The translations under genes were made by a program, and so were the position numbers. DNA of 53,429 nucleotides from the NCBI GenBank assembly GCA_905199225.1, contig CAJKFS010000013.1, forward strand, positions 1 through 53,429, written 5' to 3'. Positions 25,885-34,837 of this stretch are shown piece by piece (the first letter of the stretch is position 1; each line of letters opens with the position of its first letter). Source of the stretch: an uncultured Collinsella sp. Lineage in GTDB: Bacteria > Actinomycetota > Coriobacteriia > Coriobacteriales > Coriobacteriaceae. A model generated the notes under the pieces. That model did no database searches and was not told where the DNA came from. It was given only the letters and a program-made list of their open reading frames with translations.

Positions 25885-26871
25885 ATGGCGTTGAGCAAGG
25901 CATCATGCACCGGTCGCGGATTGATTCCGGCAATTGGTGGACATGTGCACCGCATGTTCGATGAGGGTGAAGACGACCTGTTTTCGCTAAGCCTTGACGA
26001 CGTGATGGATGATCGCCCGTGGACCGCCGACGAACTCATGGGCGGCGGGGATCGCCCGTCAAGCCCCGATCCCACACTTGCGCCTAAGCCCGCATCTGCG
26101 CCGACTCCTGCGCAGTCGCCTGTTTCGACGCCCGCGCCTACGCCCGCACCCACTTCGGCGTCCACGCCCGCTCCCCGCCCCGCAAGCGACCCGTCCGAGA
26201 CGGCGGCATTTCTCGCTGCAGCGACGCAGGGCAAATCGGCCGACAGCACCGTTATGTACAGCGCCCAGCAGTTGCCTGTTCCTGCGGCACGCAAGCCTCC
26301 GGTCGCAAGGCTCGATGAGCCCGTTGCCCATCAGGTTGCCTACGATTCCTGGGCTGCAGCCGATCTGGATGAGACCTCTACCGGCATGCCGGCGCTCGAC
26401 GTTCCAGTTAATCCGCTTTTTGCCGCCAACACGAGCGCCGCGGACTATGAGGGCGGTGCGGCATATTCCGATTATTCCGATGGCTATGCTGGCACCAGTC
26501 GCATCGAGACCGAGGATTATGGCACCGCACCGAGCGATTATCTCAACGATCCGTACGCTGCCACGCGTGCACCGGAATATGACCCGGAGGCCGCGTCCGC
26601 ACCGGCGTACACCAAAAGCACGGGCGAAGAGCGCTTCGCCGATTATTACGCCGAGGAAAAGGCGCTGCGTTTCTCGGAATTTCCGCAGGCAGTCAAGGTT
26701 GCCTTTATCGCCATTGTCATTGCCCTGCTCGGCGCCATTGCGTTTGAGGGATTCCAGCTGTTCCGCGGCCCCACCGCGTCCGAATCGGCAACGCAGCAAA
26801 AAGAGGACGACAACCAGTACCTGGACATCAACACCCTCAAGGGCGACCCCAACGACGGAGACGACGAGTAA
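25885..26871 (+). CDS. Hypothetical single-pass membrane protein with proline/alanine-rich region
   Basis: I do not recognise this family. The 328-residue product has an acidic segment near residues 28-50 (EGEDDLFSLSLDDVMDDRPW). A long Pro/Ala/Ser/Thr-rich stretch covers about 55-100, and a Tyr/Asp/Glu/Ala-rich stretch follows to about 250. One membrane helix (VKVAFIAIVIALLGAIAFEG) lies near residues 270-292, followed by a short acidic tail. There is no signal peptide at the N-terminus, so most of the protein is probably cytoplasmic. The ATG at 25885-25887 has AAAGGA upstream. The low complexity makes homology hard to judge. It stands alone at the left border of the accessory block. Confidence 0.7.
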   Translation: MALSKASCTGRGLIPAIGGHVHRMFDEGEDDLFSLSLDDVMDDRPWTADELMGGGDRPSSPDPTLAPKPASAPTPAQSPVSTPAPTPAPTSASTPAPRPASDPSETAAFLAAATQGKSADSTVMYSAQQLPVPAARKPPVARLDEPVAHQVAYDSWAAADLDETSTGMPALDVPVNPLFAANTSAADYEGGAAYSDYSDGYAGTSRIETEDYGTAPSDYLNDPYAATRAPEYDPEAASAPAYTKSTGEERFADYYAEEKALRFSEFPQAVKVAFIAIVIALLGAIAFEGFQLFRGPTASESATQQKEDDNQYLDINTLKGDPNDGDDE

Positions 26872-26970
26872 CAGATGCCGAAAACTGAGGGCCGTAAACC
26901 AAATCAAGCGACTCGCGGGATTGTGGGGGCGTAGACGGGCGAATGGGCCATCGACGATTTTGAGCTGGCA

Positions 26971-26997
26971 AGGGCCGGGAATTAGATTCCCGGCCTT
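26971..26997. terminator. Hairpin between convergent genes
   Basis: A 12-bp stem around GGCCGGGAAT/ATTCCCGGCC with a TAG loop lies between the stops of the hypothetical gene (plus) and the DUF262 gene (minus). The T run is poor on both strands, so its strength is uncertain. Confidence 0.55.
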
Positions 26998-27001
26998 CAA
27001 C

Positions 27002-29125
27002 CTAGCACTGCTTTATGAGATCGAGCACCGCAGGAATGTCATCGGCGTTCCGAAGCGCAACGTAAGTGGGTAAGCCCGGGCCAAATCCGCCCTGTGCGCG
27101 TTTGTCCTGACACATGTCCTCTGGATCAATTAGGTCGTCCACGCTCTTTGCCAGGCCAACGGCGATCCAACCACCGTTGCTGGTCCTGCCTTCTAACACG
27201 GCATGCAGTTTTCGCTTGCCCGACCTGAAGCCTACATAGTACTTAGCTATGTAGGACTCCCACGAAGGGTTACCACTCAGAACGGACTCGCGCACCTCAT
27301 CGAAAAGCTTCTGGTTGAGCCCACCTTCGGCAAAGGTGGGGTGGTTCTCATGCAGAGTCCAGACAGGAGCCTCGTCAGGCTCCCCACGAGAAGGACGGTA
27401 CTTGTCGACGACGTCTGCCGGAAGGTCGGGATACTTCCATATCTCGCACGCTTCTTTCGCCAGCTCGTCCGCGCGCTGCCCAATCTCTTCCTCACCCCAT
27501 TTTTCATGCGAGACAATCGATTTGTTTAGGTAGAGCGGGCTGCACTTAAATCCGACGTCAGGCAGATTGAGCTTGTCCGAGAACGACCGGTTTGAGTACT
27601 CCTGGTTGTAGCCCGTCAGCGTAAGATTTCCCAAGTTGTTGCACAGCCTGTCGTGGACGTCTTCCCAGTTCTCACCAAGCGATTCCTTCCAGCCGTGCTC
27701 ATCATCAATCGTCTGGGGCATGATGTGCTCGATCTGGTAATCGTCGGCTGAGATGGACTCCTTCGGGTGGTGCCAGTTCTCCATGCGTTCCAGGTAATAG
27801 CGCTTTTTAGAGAAGCGGTTGTAGCAGTCACGCGCCTTAAACTCCTCGACAAAATGCTCGTCTGTCGGAAAGTATGCGGTCATACCGCTGCTGTGGATAA
27901 GGAGCATCGCCGTAACGTACTCCTCGATATCGTCCTGCTGCTCGAGATTGCGATACATGCCGGCAAAGAAATTATTTAGGCCCGTGGTAAGTCTGCCGCA
28001 AACCGCTCGCCTGAACAGAAACGACTCGATAGTCTCGCAGATACGTAAAAACGCATTGCGGTCTAGTCCATTCCCCTCGTAAACCGAATAAAGCAACATT
28101 AAGAGGGGCCTTATCTGCTTCACGTCGAGGCTTACGATTCTGCCGAACACTCGGCGCAGTCCGTCGTCCTTCTCCTTACCAAGGAACAGACTGGCGTATC
28201 TATGTGCATACCCGCGCAGCTCCTTAAGCAGGCCCTCGGTGTCACCATCGTAGTCGTCGGCGAAATAGCGCTTAAACTCGTAGTAGGCCTCGTTCTCCTT
28301 CGGCATCCTATTGGGAACTTTAAGCCACAGCCAGTACCAGATAAATGCATTGAACTCGTCCTCGCCGCCTTTTCCGAACAAGCACTCGAGTGGATGCCAA
28401 TAACCCTCATAAAGCTTGGTCTGTTCGTCGTTGGGAAGCGACATTAGAACGTAGTTACGGATGAGGTCAATGGGCGTGAGCGGCTTGCCCTTGGAGTTCA
28501 TGGACTCAAATATGAGCTGGGCATTATCAACGCCAGCGGTGAGCTTAGTGTCGATGACCTGCACGCGGTTTAGCCCCGCCCAAAGCCTTGCCGGGTCAAA
28601 TGATTTACCACGCATCTTCTCGCGGAAGAACGCATGGTTCTCGACAATCCGATCCGATTTTTCATCTGGCACGGGAGCCCCAGACACGATGGAGAACAGC
28701 GTCTCTTTATCGTCCTGCGAGAGCACCAGCTTGTAGCGTGCCAGACCGTTGTAGTCGTCATCGTTAAAGAGGTAATTTTTCCTCAGCGCCGAGATTTTGA
28801 GGTCGCCAAGGAAGCCAGCCTTGTCGGGGTTGCTCTCCAAATAGTCAGCCAAAGCTGCAATCATCAACGAAAACGTCGTCATGCGCTGCTGTCCGTCAAT
28901 CAGAAGCACGCGCGAAATGCTCGTGGCAGAGCTCTCGGACTCGGGGATATAAAGCATTGACCCCACGAAGTGCGATACGCCATCACGACCCGCTCGCATG
29001 ACGTCATCCCAAAGCACCTCGCACTCTTTTACACTCCACGAGTAAACTCGCTGGTACACGGGAATGACAAACTGCATCTTCGCCACGCCCATAAGGTCGA
29101 GCAGATTCGCCTCGGTTGCTTTCAT
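27002..29125 (-). CDS. GmrSD-like DUF262/DUF1524 protein with C-terminal DUF5655-like domain
   Basis: The 707-residue protein has a ParB/sulfiredoxin-like DUF262 domain with IPVYQRVYSW (21-30) and LIDGQQRMTT (75-84), the NTP-binding and hydrolysis signature. It also has a DUF1524 HNH nuclease domain around residue 460 (YQIEHIMPQT, then NLGNLTLTGYNQEYSNRSF). The C-terminal ~100 residues resemble the DUF5655 extension. Such proteins include GmrSD and BrxU, type IV restriction enzymes that cleave modified phage DNA. Both activities are present in one chain here. The ATG at 29123-29125 is clear. It probably belongs with the genes at 29576-33048, though 450 non-coding bases separate it from them. 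Confidence 0.85.
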   Translation of the reverse strand: MKATEANLLDLMGVAKMQFVIPVYQRVYSWSVKECEVLWDDVMRAGRDGVSHFVGSMLYIPESESSATSISRVLLIDGQQRMTTFSLMIAALADYLESNPDKAGFLGDLKISALRKNYLFNDDDYNGLARYKLVLSQDDKETLFSIVSGAPVPDEKSDRIVENHAFFREKMRGKSFDPARLWAGLNRVQVIDTKLTAGVDNAQLIFESMNSKGKPLTPIDLIRNYVLMSLPNDEQTKLYEGYWHPLECLFGKGGEDEFNAFIWYWLWLKVPNRMPKENEAYYEFKRYFADDYDGDTEGLLKELRGYAHRYASLFLGKEKDDGLRRVFGRIVSLDVKQIRPLLMLLYSVYEGNGLDRNAFLRICETIESFLFRRAVCGRLTTGLNNFFAGMYRNLEQQDDIEEYVTAMLLIHSSGMTAYFPTDEHFVEEFKARDCYNRFSKKRYYLERMENWHHPKESISADDYQIEHIMPQTIDDEHGWKESLGENWEDVHDRLCNNLGNLTLTGYNQEYSNRSFSDKLNLPDVGFKCSPLYLNKSIVSHEKWGEEEIGQRADELAKEACEIWKYPDLPADVVDKYRPSRGEPDEAPVWTLHENHPTFAEGGLNQKLFDEVRESVLSGNPSWESYIAKYYVGFRSGKRKLHAVLEGRTSNGGWIAVGLAKSVDDLIDPEDMCQDKRAQGGFGPGLPTYVALRNADDIPAVLDLIKQC

Positions 29126-29575
29126 TTACGCTTGTCCCCTTTCTTGTTTACGCCGCTTGCGGTCAGTCCCCCACTGAGCGGAGGGTGCCAAAGACGAGAG
29201 CATCGAAGCACAGAAGCAACCGGGATGCTCATATCGTTAGATTTTACAACGCAAGCAAACGCTTACGCCGTCAGGGTGGCGCGCGATCGCTGCGCGCCAC
29301 TCCCCAAAATCATACGATGTCAAAAGACTGACACTTGTGTATGCCTTTTGACATTGCCACGGACTTACGGGTTTCTTGTCTCATATGCCAAGAGCGGATA
29401 TCTAGATCGCTGCCCCTCCCGCCCAAAGGAGCTCGACAAGAACTGATCGAAGGGCAAATCAGACATCGAGCAAGTCGCCGACATGCTCATCGCGCCTCGC
29501 AAAAAGATGGGCAAACACGGGACCATCTTAAGCGGTGGCGATGATAACACGGAATTGCAGCCGAATCGCCCCGAC
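29126..29575. other. 450-base gap upstream of the DUF262 gene, with two inverted repeats
   Basis: No convincing gene is seen. Two structures stand out. GTGGCGCGC/GCGCGCCAC forms a 9-bp stem with a 7-base loop at 29276-29300. ATGTCAAAAG/CTTTTGACAT is a 10-bp perfect inverted repeat at 29317-29354 whose spacer contains a smaller palindrome, ACACTTGTGT. Their place 150-230 bases upstream of the DUF262 start suggests promoter or operator functions. The right part (29450-29575) has a short plus-strand frame (VADMLIAPRKKMGKHG) that could be a decayed gene. Confidence 0.45.
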
Positions 29576-31939
29576 CTATTCGCCACCCGATGCTGGCAAG
29601 CTGTTGAGCGGCTCGCTCTCACCGGCGGCACCAAGGCGCTTCTGCATCTTCTCGATCTGCTTAAGGGTCGAAGTCAAATACCCAAGACCCTTCTTCAACT
29701 GCTTAAGCAACCTGCCATTCCTGCGGTCCCCCTTTCCATTCTCCTTCTCGACATCCTCCTCAACACCAGCGATGCTGCGCTGCACGGCCTCGGCCGCCTT
29801 CTGCACCAAAATGGCTCCCTCATGCGGGCAGCGGTCAGTTGCCACATCAAGAAATGCGAGAAGCCTTGAGCATTCAACGAGCACGAACTGCGCATAGTCC
29901 TCCCCCATCGACGCCGCCAGGGCAACGCCGCTAGAACCCAAAAGGCCAAACGCAGCGCCGCCGCCAGCAATTAAAGCGGTGCCACCGGCCATGCCCATGC
30001 CGCCGGCGGCCAAGGCGCCGCCGCCAGCAGCAGCAAGACTCGCATTGACGAGCGCAGCCCCGTGAAGGCCGACAAACGAGCCTCCAAAGATACCGACAGC
30101 AATATCCGGAGCCAATGCCGCGGCCACTCCTCCTGTGCCCAGGGCCGCCGCCACGGCAATGGCGCCGCCTACCAAGACCTTTGGCAATGTACCTGAGAGC
30201 TCACGGATATGCGCCCCGCATTGCTTCTCTAGGGAACGCACGGCGTCCAAATCAACCGCGTCTTGTCTCCTGGGAAATTCATCTTTAACCCAAGCCCCGC
30301 TCCCCTTCAAACCTTTGTATTCCTTCTTCTCTTCATCTCCTATCTGGAAATAGGGGCGAAACTCAACCAGCTCCTGAGCGATCAGCAAGGCGCGCACCTT
30401 GCCGCCTCGCTGCCGCGAAATAGCCTCAAGGGCTCCGTACGCATCTTCCTCGCTCAAAAAATAGCCGTCTGCATCAATGCCTAGGCCATCCGTGACCGAA
30501 TCCTGCCACGCGCGGGCCCAGCTCCTCTTTTGCCCTTTGCGCACTTCGTTCTTCTCGTTCCCGCAGTCGTAGTTGATGGCGGCAAGCTTCAGCGAGAAGG
30601 CAATCCTCGTCGTCTCTCTATCTAGGCTATAAAAGTGGAATCCATCGAAGATATCCTGGCGGCGCCTGGCGCGCTCAGTCCAAGCCTCGGACATTTCCTC
30701 CGCCATATAGCCCCAGTCGGCATGGAGTGCAAACGCAAGGCGTCCAACTCCAACGTAGTTTATTCGCAAGAAGAACTTCTGGGCGAACACGACCTTGTTC
30801 CCCTCGCATTCGATACCCGCCCTGACCGCCGCCGTCGCCAGATTCGCCAGAACGAACGAAGTACTCGAAACCGTGACCATGCGAGTGAGGGCCCTGCTGT
30901 TGTAGGGCATGAAATGCGAAGCCTTGAGCTTGCGCAAGCCGGAGACATCACTCACTTCGCAACGTTCTAGCTCGGCCTTGAGCCTTGAAAGCATGTAGAG
31001 ACAACGAACGATAACCTCGTTGGCCACGACTGCTGGCACCTGGCTTAAAGCTTGATCGAAAAGACCGACTTCCGTCCGAAGGTCGAAGCGAATGGGCTTG
31101 CCGTCCTCGGTTTTGAACGCCGTTCCGTTAAACAGCTTTGAGATCCATTGCTGAATGCGAATATCCTTGCCCTTATAGGCAATCCGCATGTCTTGAAAAA
31201 CAGGCAGGGAGGAGAGCTCCTTTAGCAGGGACAGCACAACGCCGGGAATACCCGTCCCCTTACCGGGGTTTGAACTAGACCCCGCCATGTCGCTCACGAG
31301 ATGCATTGCCCAGAACAGAGTGCCAAACGCGATCTTCTCTGGAACGTTCCTGCCTATAAGAGGGCGGTCAGGATCGAAGGCGGCGGCAGGCAGGTCAAAG
31401 GCGACAAACCGGCCGGCCGTATCGGTGCCATAGCCTTTGCACGTGAATTGCGAGAGGATCGAACACGCAAGGCCAACCAAGCTCGGGTGGTGCGAGAAAT
31501 CCCGCAGATGATGTTGGAGCCCGCCGCCAAACTCGGCAGTCAGCTTGTCCGCGGCAAGAGGAAACCCTTTCTCTAGAAAGCGAATAGCGTCTTCTAGAGT
31601 TGCATCCGCCTTTGTCATACCCGCAGACTTGGCAATCGTAAGAACGAATTTGCCAACCTTCTCGTCGCCCCACTCTTTGGCACCCTCTAGGTTGAAGTCT
31701 TTCTGCCACAGGATATTCAACGCGCCCGTGAGGAGCCCGCTAACGGCTGCAAGTTCATAGTCGAGCTTCGTAGCCTTTTCAGCCCGAGGGTCAAAATCAA
31801 AGAGGACCTCCTCCCCATCGGGAGCGTCCTTAAAACCAACCAGCACGGCGCTACCGTTCAGCGGCACAGATGCAACTTTGGGCAGTTGAGGCATGGTGTA
31901 AACTATCTCGCCGCCACTAAAAACAAGTTCGTCTGCCAT
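29576..31939 (-). CDS. Large unrecognised protein with a C-terminal glycine/alanine-zipper membrane region
   Basis: I do not recognise this 787-residue protein. The first ~560 residues are mixed alpha/beta and soluble, with no P-loop, HNH or other catalytic motif that I can identify. Residues about 586-675 are highly hydrophobic and Gly/Ala-rich (VLVGGAIAVAAALGTGG, then ALVNASLAAAGGGALAAGG). They could insert into membranes as several short helices. A charged, probably coiled tail follows (LLKQLKKGLGYLTSTLKQIE). The ATG at 31937-31939 has AGGAGG upstream, and a start 14 codons earlier does not. It sits in a run of same-strand genes with an exonuclease and a DUF262 nuclease, so a membrane-damaging effector role in phage defence is possible but only inferred. 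Confidence 0.75.
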   Translation of the reverse strand: MADELVFSGGEIVYTMPQLPKVASVPLNGSAVLVGFKDAPDGEEVLFDFDPRAEKATKLDYELAAVSGLLTGALNILWQKDFNLEGAKEWGDEKVGKFVLTIAKSAGMTKADATLEDAIRFLEKGFPLAADKLTAEFGGGLQHHLRDFSHHPSLVGLACSILSQFTCKGYGTDTAGRFVAFDLPAAAFDPDRPLIGRNVPEKIAFGTLFWAMHLVSDMAGSSSNPGKGTGIPGVVLSLLKELSSLPVFQDMRIAYKGKDIRIQQWISKLFNGTAFKTEDGKPIRFDLRTEVGLFDQALSQVPAVVANEVIVRCLYMLSRLKAELERCEVSDVSGLRKLKASHFMPYNSRALTRMVTVSSTSFVLANLATAAVRAGIECEGNKVVFAQKFFLRINYVGVGRLAFALHADWGYMAEEMSEAWTERARRRQDIFDGFHFYSLDRETTRIAFSLKLAAINYDCGNEKNEVRKGQKRSWARAWQDSVTDGLGIDADGYFLSEEDAYGALEAISRQRGGKVRALLIAQELVEFRPYFQIGDEEKKEYKGLKGSGAWVKDEFPRRQDAVDLDAVRSLEKQCGAHIRELSGTLPKVLVGGAIAVAAALGTGGVAAALAPDIAVGIFGGSFVGLHGAALVNASLAAAGGGALAAGGMGMAGGTALIAGGGAAFGLLGSSGVALAASMGEDYAQFVLVECSRLLAFLDVATDRCPHEGAILVQKAAEAVQRSIAGVEEDVEKENGKGDRRNGRLLKQLKKGLGYLTSTLKQIEKMQKRLGAAGESEPLNSLPASGGE

Positions 31940-32004
31940 ACCGGCTTCCTCCTGCAAACGCGTAAAACTAGATTGCTCCACGCCGCCAAATCCCTCTCGT
32001 AGAA

Positions 32005-32309
32005 CTACTCGATAATCTCGATGATGCAGTTGCTCAGAACCTCGTCGGAACTGTTCACCTCTGGCAGCCTGTACGCCTCATTGTGAACGATAACGCGCGC
32101 AGCGTCACGGGTCTATGCCTGCCCATCCAGCGAATCATGTTAGCAAGCCGTTCTTCGACAATGGATGCCATCTCGGTGTCCATACTCTTGACCTGCCTGG
32201 TCTCGGCGGGCGTCAGCGTGTCCTTGAATAGCATCTCAAGCACAGCCCTCTGATGCTGATTCTGGAATCCTTCCCGCAACCATTCCTTCTGCTTACGCCC
32301 AATGGGCAC
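32005..32309 (-). pseudogene. Small gene of ~100 codons broken by a one-base frameshift
   Basis: From a GTG at 32307-32309 (AAGG upstream) the frame encodes 64 charged, helical residues and then drifts into unlikely sequence, stopping at 32055. Reading one base back at the GGG run at 32109-32111 (CCC in the gene) opens a second frame. That frame continues RDAARVIVHNEAYRLPEVN and ends NCIIEIIE at a stop at 32005-32007, 65 bases before the next gene. One lost base in the homopolymer would explain this, either as a real mutation or a sequencing error. The product family is unknown. It lies 4 bases after the exonuclease gene, so it is the second cistron of the operon. Confidence 0.6.
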
Positions 32310-32313
32310 CCGC

Positions 32314-33048
32314 CTACCTTCCCGCCGCCTTCAGCTTCAGCAGCAGGTCGCCCAGCTCGGGGCACTTGCTAGAAAGGCGCGTCTGAGCTCGCTCGCCCAT
32401 CCCCCACCGCTGGCGGACTTCCTGGGCGCGCGGGCTCACGCGGTAGTCCCCGTCCATCACCTGCTTGAGCAGCTTGGCGGTCACGCGCGCATCGGCAAGG
32501 GCGCTGTGGGCGTGACCCGTCGACTCGTCGAACTCGATGCCAAACCACGTCGCCGCGTCACTCAAAGAGACGCACCCGTGGCTGCCCACGTCCATGATCG
32601 AGGTGTAAAACGCCTGCAGGTCGGCCCAATCCGTAGGAAATGCGGAAAGATCGATGTGCTTTGCCTGGCACTCGGTCAAAAGCTGTCGACGGTCCGCCCC
32701 GCTCCAGCAAACTACCTGTGCGGAGTAGCGACCGATCCAATCGCTGAGCCTTTTGATTACCATGTAGAGCGGATCGGCCATCGCAGTGTCCACGGCCGAT
32801 ATCCCCGTAAGCTCGCGGACGGAAAACGCAACGCCTTCGGTAAATTCCGTCTGCACAAACTGCGAGAACTCGCCCATAACGTTGCCGTGGTAATCGAGCT
32901 TGACGGCGCCGACCTCGATAATCTCATTACGCAGCCCACGTCGCTGGCGCTGCTTTGGCACCGGCGCAAACTCAAAGTCCAGCACAATCTGGCGCGCAAA
33001 GTTCGTCGTATCGATAGCCGAGATACACGGCGTCTTTTCAGCTGACAC
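32314..33048 (-). CDS. DEDDh-type 3'-5' exonuclease (DnaQ-like, KapD-like)
   Basis: The 244-residue protein has the exonuclease fold with IVLDFEFAP (catalytic Asp24 and Glu26), NEIIEVGAVKLD, an aspartate in the middle region (WSGADRRQLL), and HAHSALADA, which carries the catalytic His and final Asp. The family includes the epsilon proofreading subunit and the KapD/ERI1-type RNA or DNA trimming enzymes. The sequence around the first motif is closer to the latter. It begins the group of same-strand genes that continues with the frameshifted small gene and the 787-residue protein. A housekeeping role is also possible. Confidence 0.82.
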   Translation of the reverse strand: MSAEKTPCISAIDTTNFARQIVLDFEFAPVPKQRQRRGLRNEIIEVGAVKLDYHGNVMGEFSQFVQTEFTEGVAFSVRELTGISAVDTAMADPLYMVIKRLSDWIGRYSAQVVCWSGADRRQLLTECQAKHIDLSAFPTDWADLQAFYTSIMDVGSHGCVSLSDAATWFGIEFDESTGHAHSALADARVTAKLLKQVMDGDYRVSPRAQEVRQRWGMGERAQTRLSSKCPELGDLLLKLKAAGR

Positions 33049-33505
33049 GGTTAGGGCCTTTCTCCGTTGCTTGCCGCTTGTTACATAAGCGGCTACATTG
33101 CCGTAAGGTTAGGCGCTCGTGCGGACATGAAATCGGAGCGCAATGCCACGCGCGCCAGGCACACGCCATGCAGACGGCCCCAAGAGAGTCGCCCGCTCTA
33201 TTCAAATGCATGAAAAAGATTTAGGCCCGGTGACTTGAATCAGCGGTCATCCCGGGCCCATCAGAGCTCGTAGAGCTCTTGGTTGCTTTGGTCTCGCTCT
33301 TCACGGCGCTTATCGAACTTTCCGAGGCACTCAAGCAGCATTCGAAGCATAACAAGTCGCTGCCATTAAGGCACTGACCTCTTGACCAAGCAACGGCGCT
33401 GCCCAGCTATCACCCTTGGGCTGCCGTCAACTTTATTCTATCCGCGAGCATCTGGTTTACCAAATGGATTTTCGGTAAAGGAAGCACGGCACGCCCGCAA
33501 AACCA
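33049..33505. other. 457-base gap with a terminator-like hairpin
   Basis: The stem GGCCCGGTGAC/GTCATCCCGGGCC (33224-33258, with a 2-base bulge) is followed on the minus strand by TAAATCTTTTTC. It probably ends the transcript of the ATPase gene at 33506. Just before it lies a 29-codon minus-strand frame (33261-33350) without a ribosome-binding site, which I do not call as a gene. Nothing else is recognised. Confidence 0.5.
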
Positions 33506-34801
33506 CTACGCCCCAAGTGCCGCCATGGGAATCACCGCCACGCCGTCGTCGCGTGTGTAGGCAATGCTCCCCTTTCCAACCACGACCGCCAAAAACGCCG
33601 GCGCGGCATTCTGGGCGGCAGGATTGGAGAGCACTTTCCTCTCCAGCGCCTTGAGATTTCTCGCTCCATCGTCTGCTTTCGCATCACTCAGCTTGACCTC
33701 GATGGCTCCCCAGCGCCCGTCGTGCTCAACGATCAGATCGACCTCAAGGCCCTTCTCATCTCGGAAATAATGGACACTGTTGTCGACACCGCCGTAGGTG
33801 GAAAGGAACACGCGCACGTCGCGCAGGACGAGATTCTCAAAGAGCATCCCCAGCGTTTGCATATCGCCAAGCAGCCGCTCAGGGGTAGCCCCCAGCAACG
33901 CCGCCGCAAGTGACGGGTCACAGAAGTAGCGCTTGGGGCGCACGCGAACGCGGGCCTTCGAGCGCATGGGCGGCTCCCATCCGCACAGGTCCTCGGTCAG
34001 CTTGAGCCTGTTGAAGAGGTCCAAGTACGCAGCGATGGTCCTCTCGTCGGGGCCCGCCTCACCGTACGAGGCGTCCTTTACGAGCGTCTTGTACGTGACA
34101 GCCTGGCTCTCGTTCATGGCAAGAGCTCGCAAAAGGCCGTGTGCAAGCTCGGGCGACATGCCCTCGTCCAGCACGTTGACGTCGAGCACCGAGTGCACGT
34201 ACTGGCTTGCCGTCTCTCGCGCAAGATCTTCCGAAAGCCCAAGATTTGCAGGCCAACCGCCCCTGCAGCACCAGCGGGCGACGTCATCCACCGTGCTCTC
34301 GCGACGCTGAGGGGCAAAATCCTCGCCCTTAAAGAGGCTTGCCAGTGACACGAGCGGCTCGCCGTCGCCCGACTCACACAGGGCCATGGGGCGCATTGAC
34401 AGACGGGCGATCCTACCCGTGCCGGAATGACGAACATGGCTGCGCTCCTCGCTTTTGAGCGCGGTCGAGCCCGTGAGCAAAAGTGTCCCCCGTTCGTTGC
34501 CGCTCGCGTCCACGAAACGCCGGGCGGCATCCCAAACCTCGGGCACCTCCTGCCATTCATCGACCAGGTGTGGCGCATCGCCGATGAGCGCCAGGCTTGG
34601 GTCGACCTCTGCCGCCGCACGCTGCGCAGGCTCATCGAGCCTGGAGACGCTCGCCGAGCGAGAGAGCGCCGTCCAGGTCTTGCCGCACCATTTGGGGCCG
34701 TTGATCTCCACACAGCCAAACGCCCGCATAAGGGTGTCGAGGCGCTCCTCTATGAGCCGGGGCCTATATCCCTTTTGGGTCAATCTCTTTGGTGCATCCA
34801 T
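33506..34801 (-). CDS. AAA ATPase with C-terminal DUF4143 domain
   Basis: The 431-residue protein has a Walker A motif (GPKWCGKT, residues 35-42) and a Walker B-like LVDEWQEV near residue 80. The arginine-containing LLLTGSTAL follows. The C-terminal DUF4143 region (VDLIVEHDGRWGAIEVKLSD) has a restriction-endonuclease-like PD-(D/E)xK-type core. These solitary ATPases are abundant in gut anaerobes, and their function is unknown. They are often suspected to be mobile or defence-related. The ATG at 34799-34801 lies next to three 23-bp direct repeats, which suggests self-regulation. A separate ATPase of a related class follows upstream at 34964. Confidence 0.85.
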   Translation of the reverse strand: MDAPKRLTQKGYRPRLIEERLDTLMRAFGCVEINGPKWCGKTWTALSRSASVSRLDEPAQRAAAEVDPSLALIGDAPHLVDEWQEVPEVWDAARRFVDASGNERGTLLLTGSTALKSEERSHVRHSGTGRIARLSMRPMALCESGDGEPLVSLASLFKGEDFAPQRRESTVDDVARWCCRGGWPANLGLSEDLARETASQYVHSVLDVNVLDEGMSPELAHGLLRALAMNESQAVTYKTLVKDASYGEAGPDERTIAAYLDLFNRLKLTEDLCGWEPPMRSKARVRVRPKRYFCDPSLAAALLGATPERLLGDMQTLGMLFENLVLRDVRVFLSTYGGVDNSVHYFRDEKGLEVDLIVEHDGRWGAIEVKLSDAKADDGARNLKALERKVLSNPAAQNAAPAFLAVVVGKGSIAYTRDDGVAVIPMAALGA

Positions 34802-34837
34802 AGACGGCCGTCCCTCTCTATCACGCGATATGCGAAA

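Noticed and set aside
29335..29869. Plus-strand frames at 29335-29544 and 29483-29869 as a separate gene
   Set aside because: The second runs antisense into the 787-residue gene and neither has a ribosome-binding site or family similarity; at most a decayed fragment.
33261..33350. 29-codon minus-strand frame ending just before a terminator-like hairpin
   Set aside because: No ribosome-binding site and no recognisable product; too little to call a gene, though a leader or remnant is possible.
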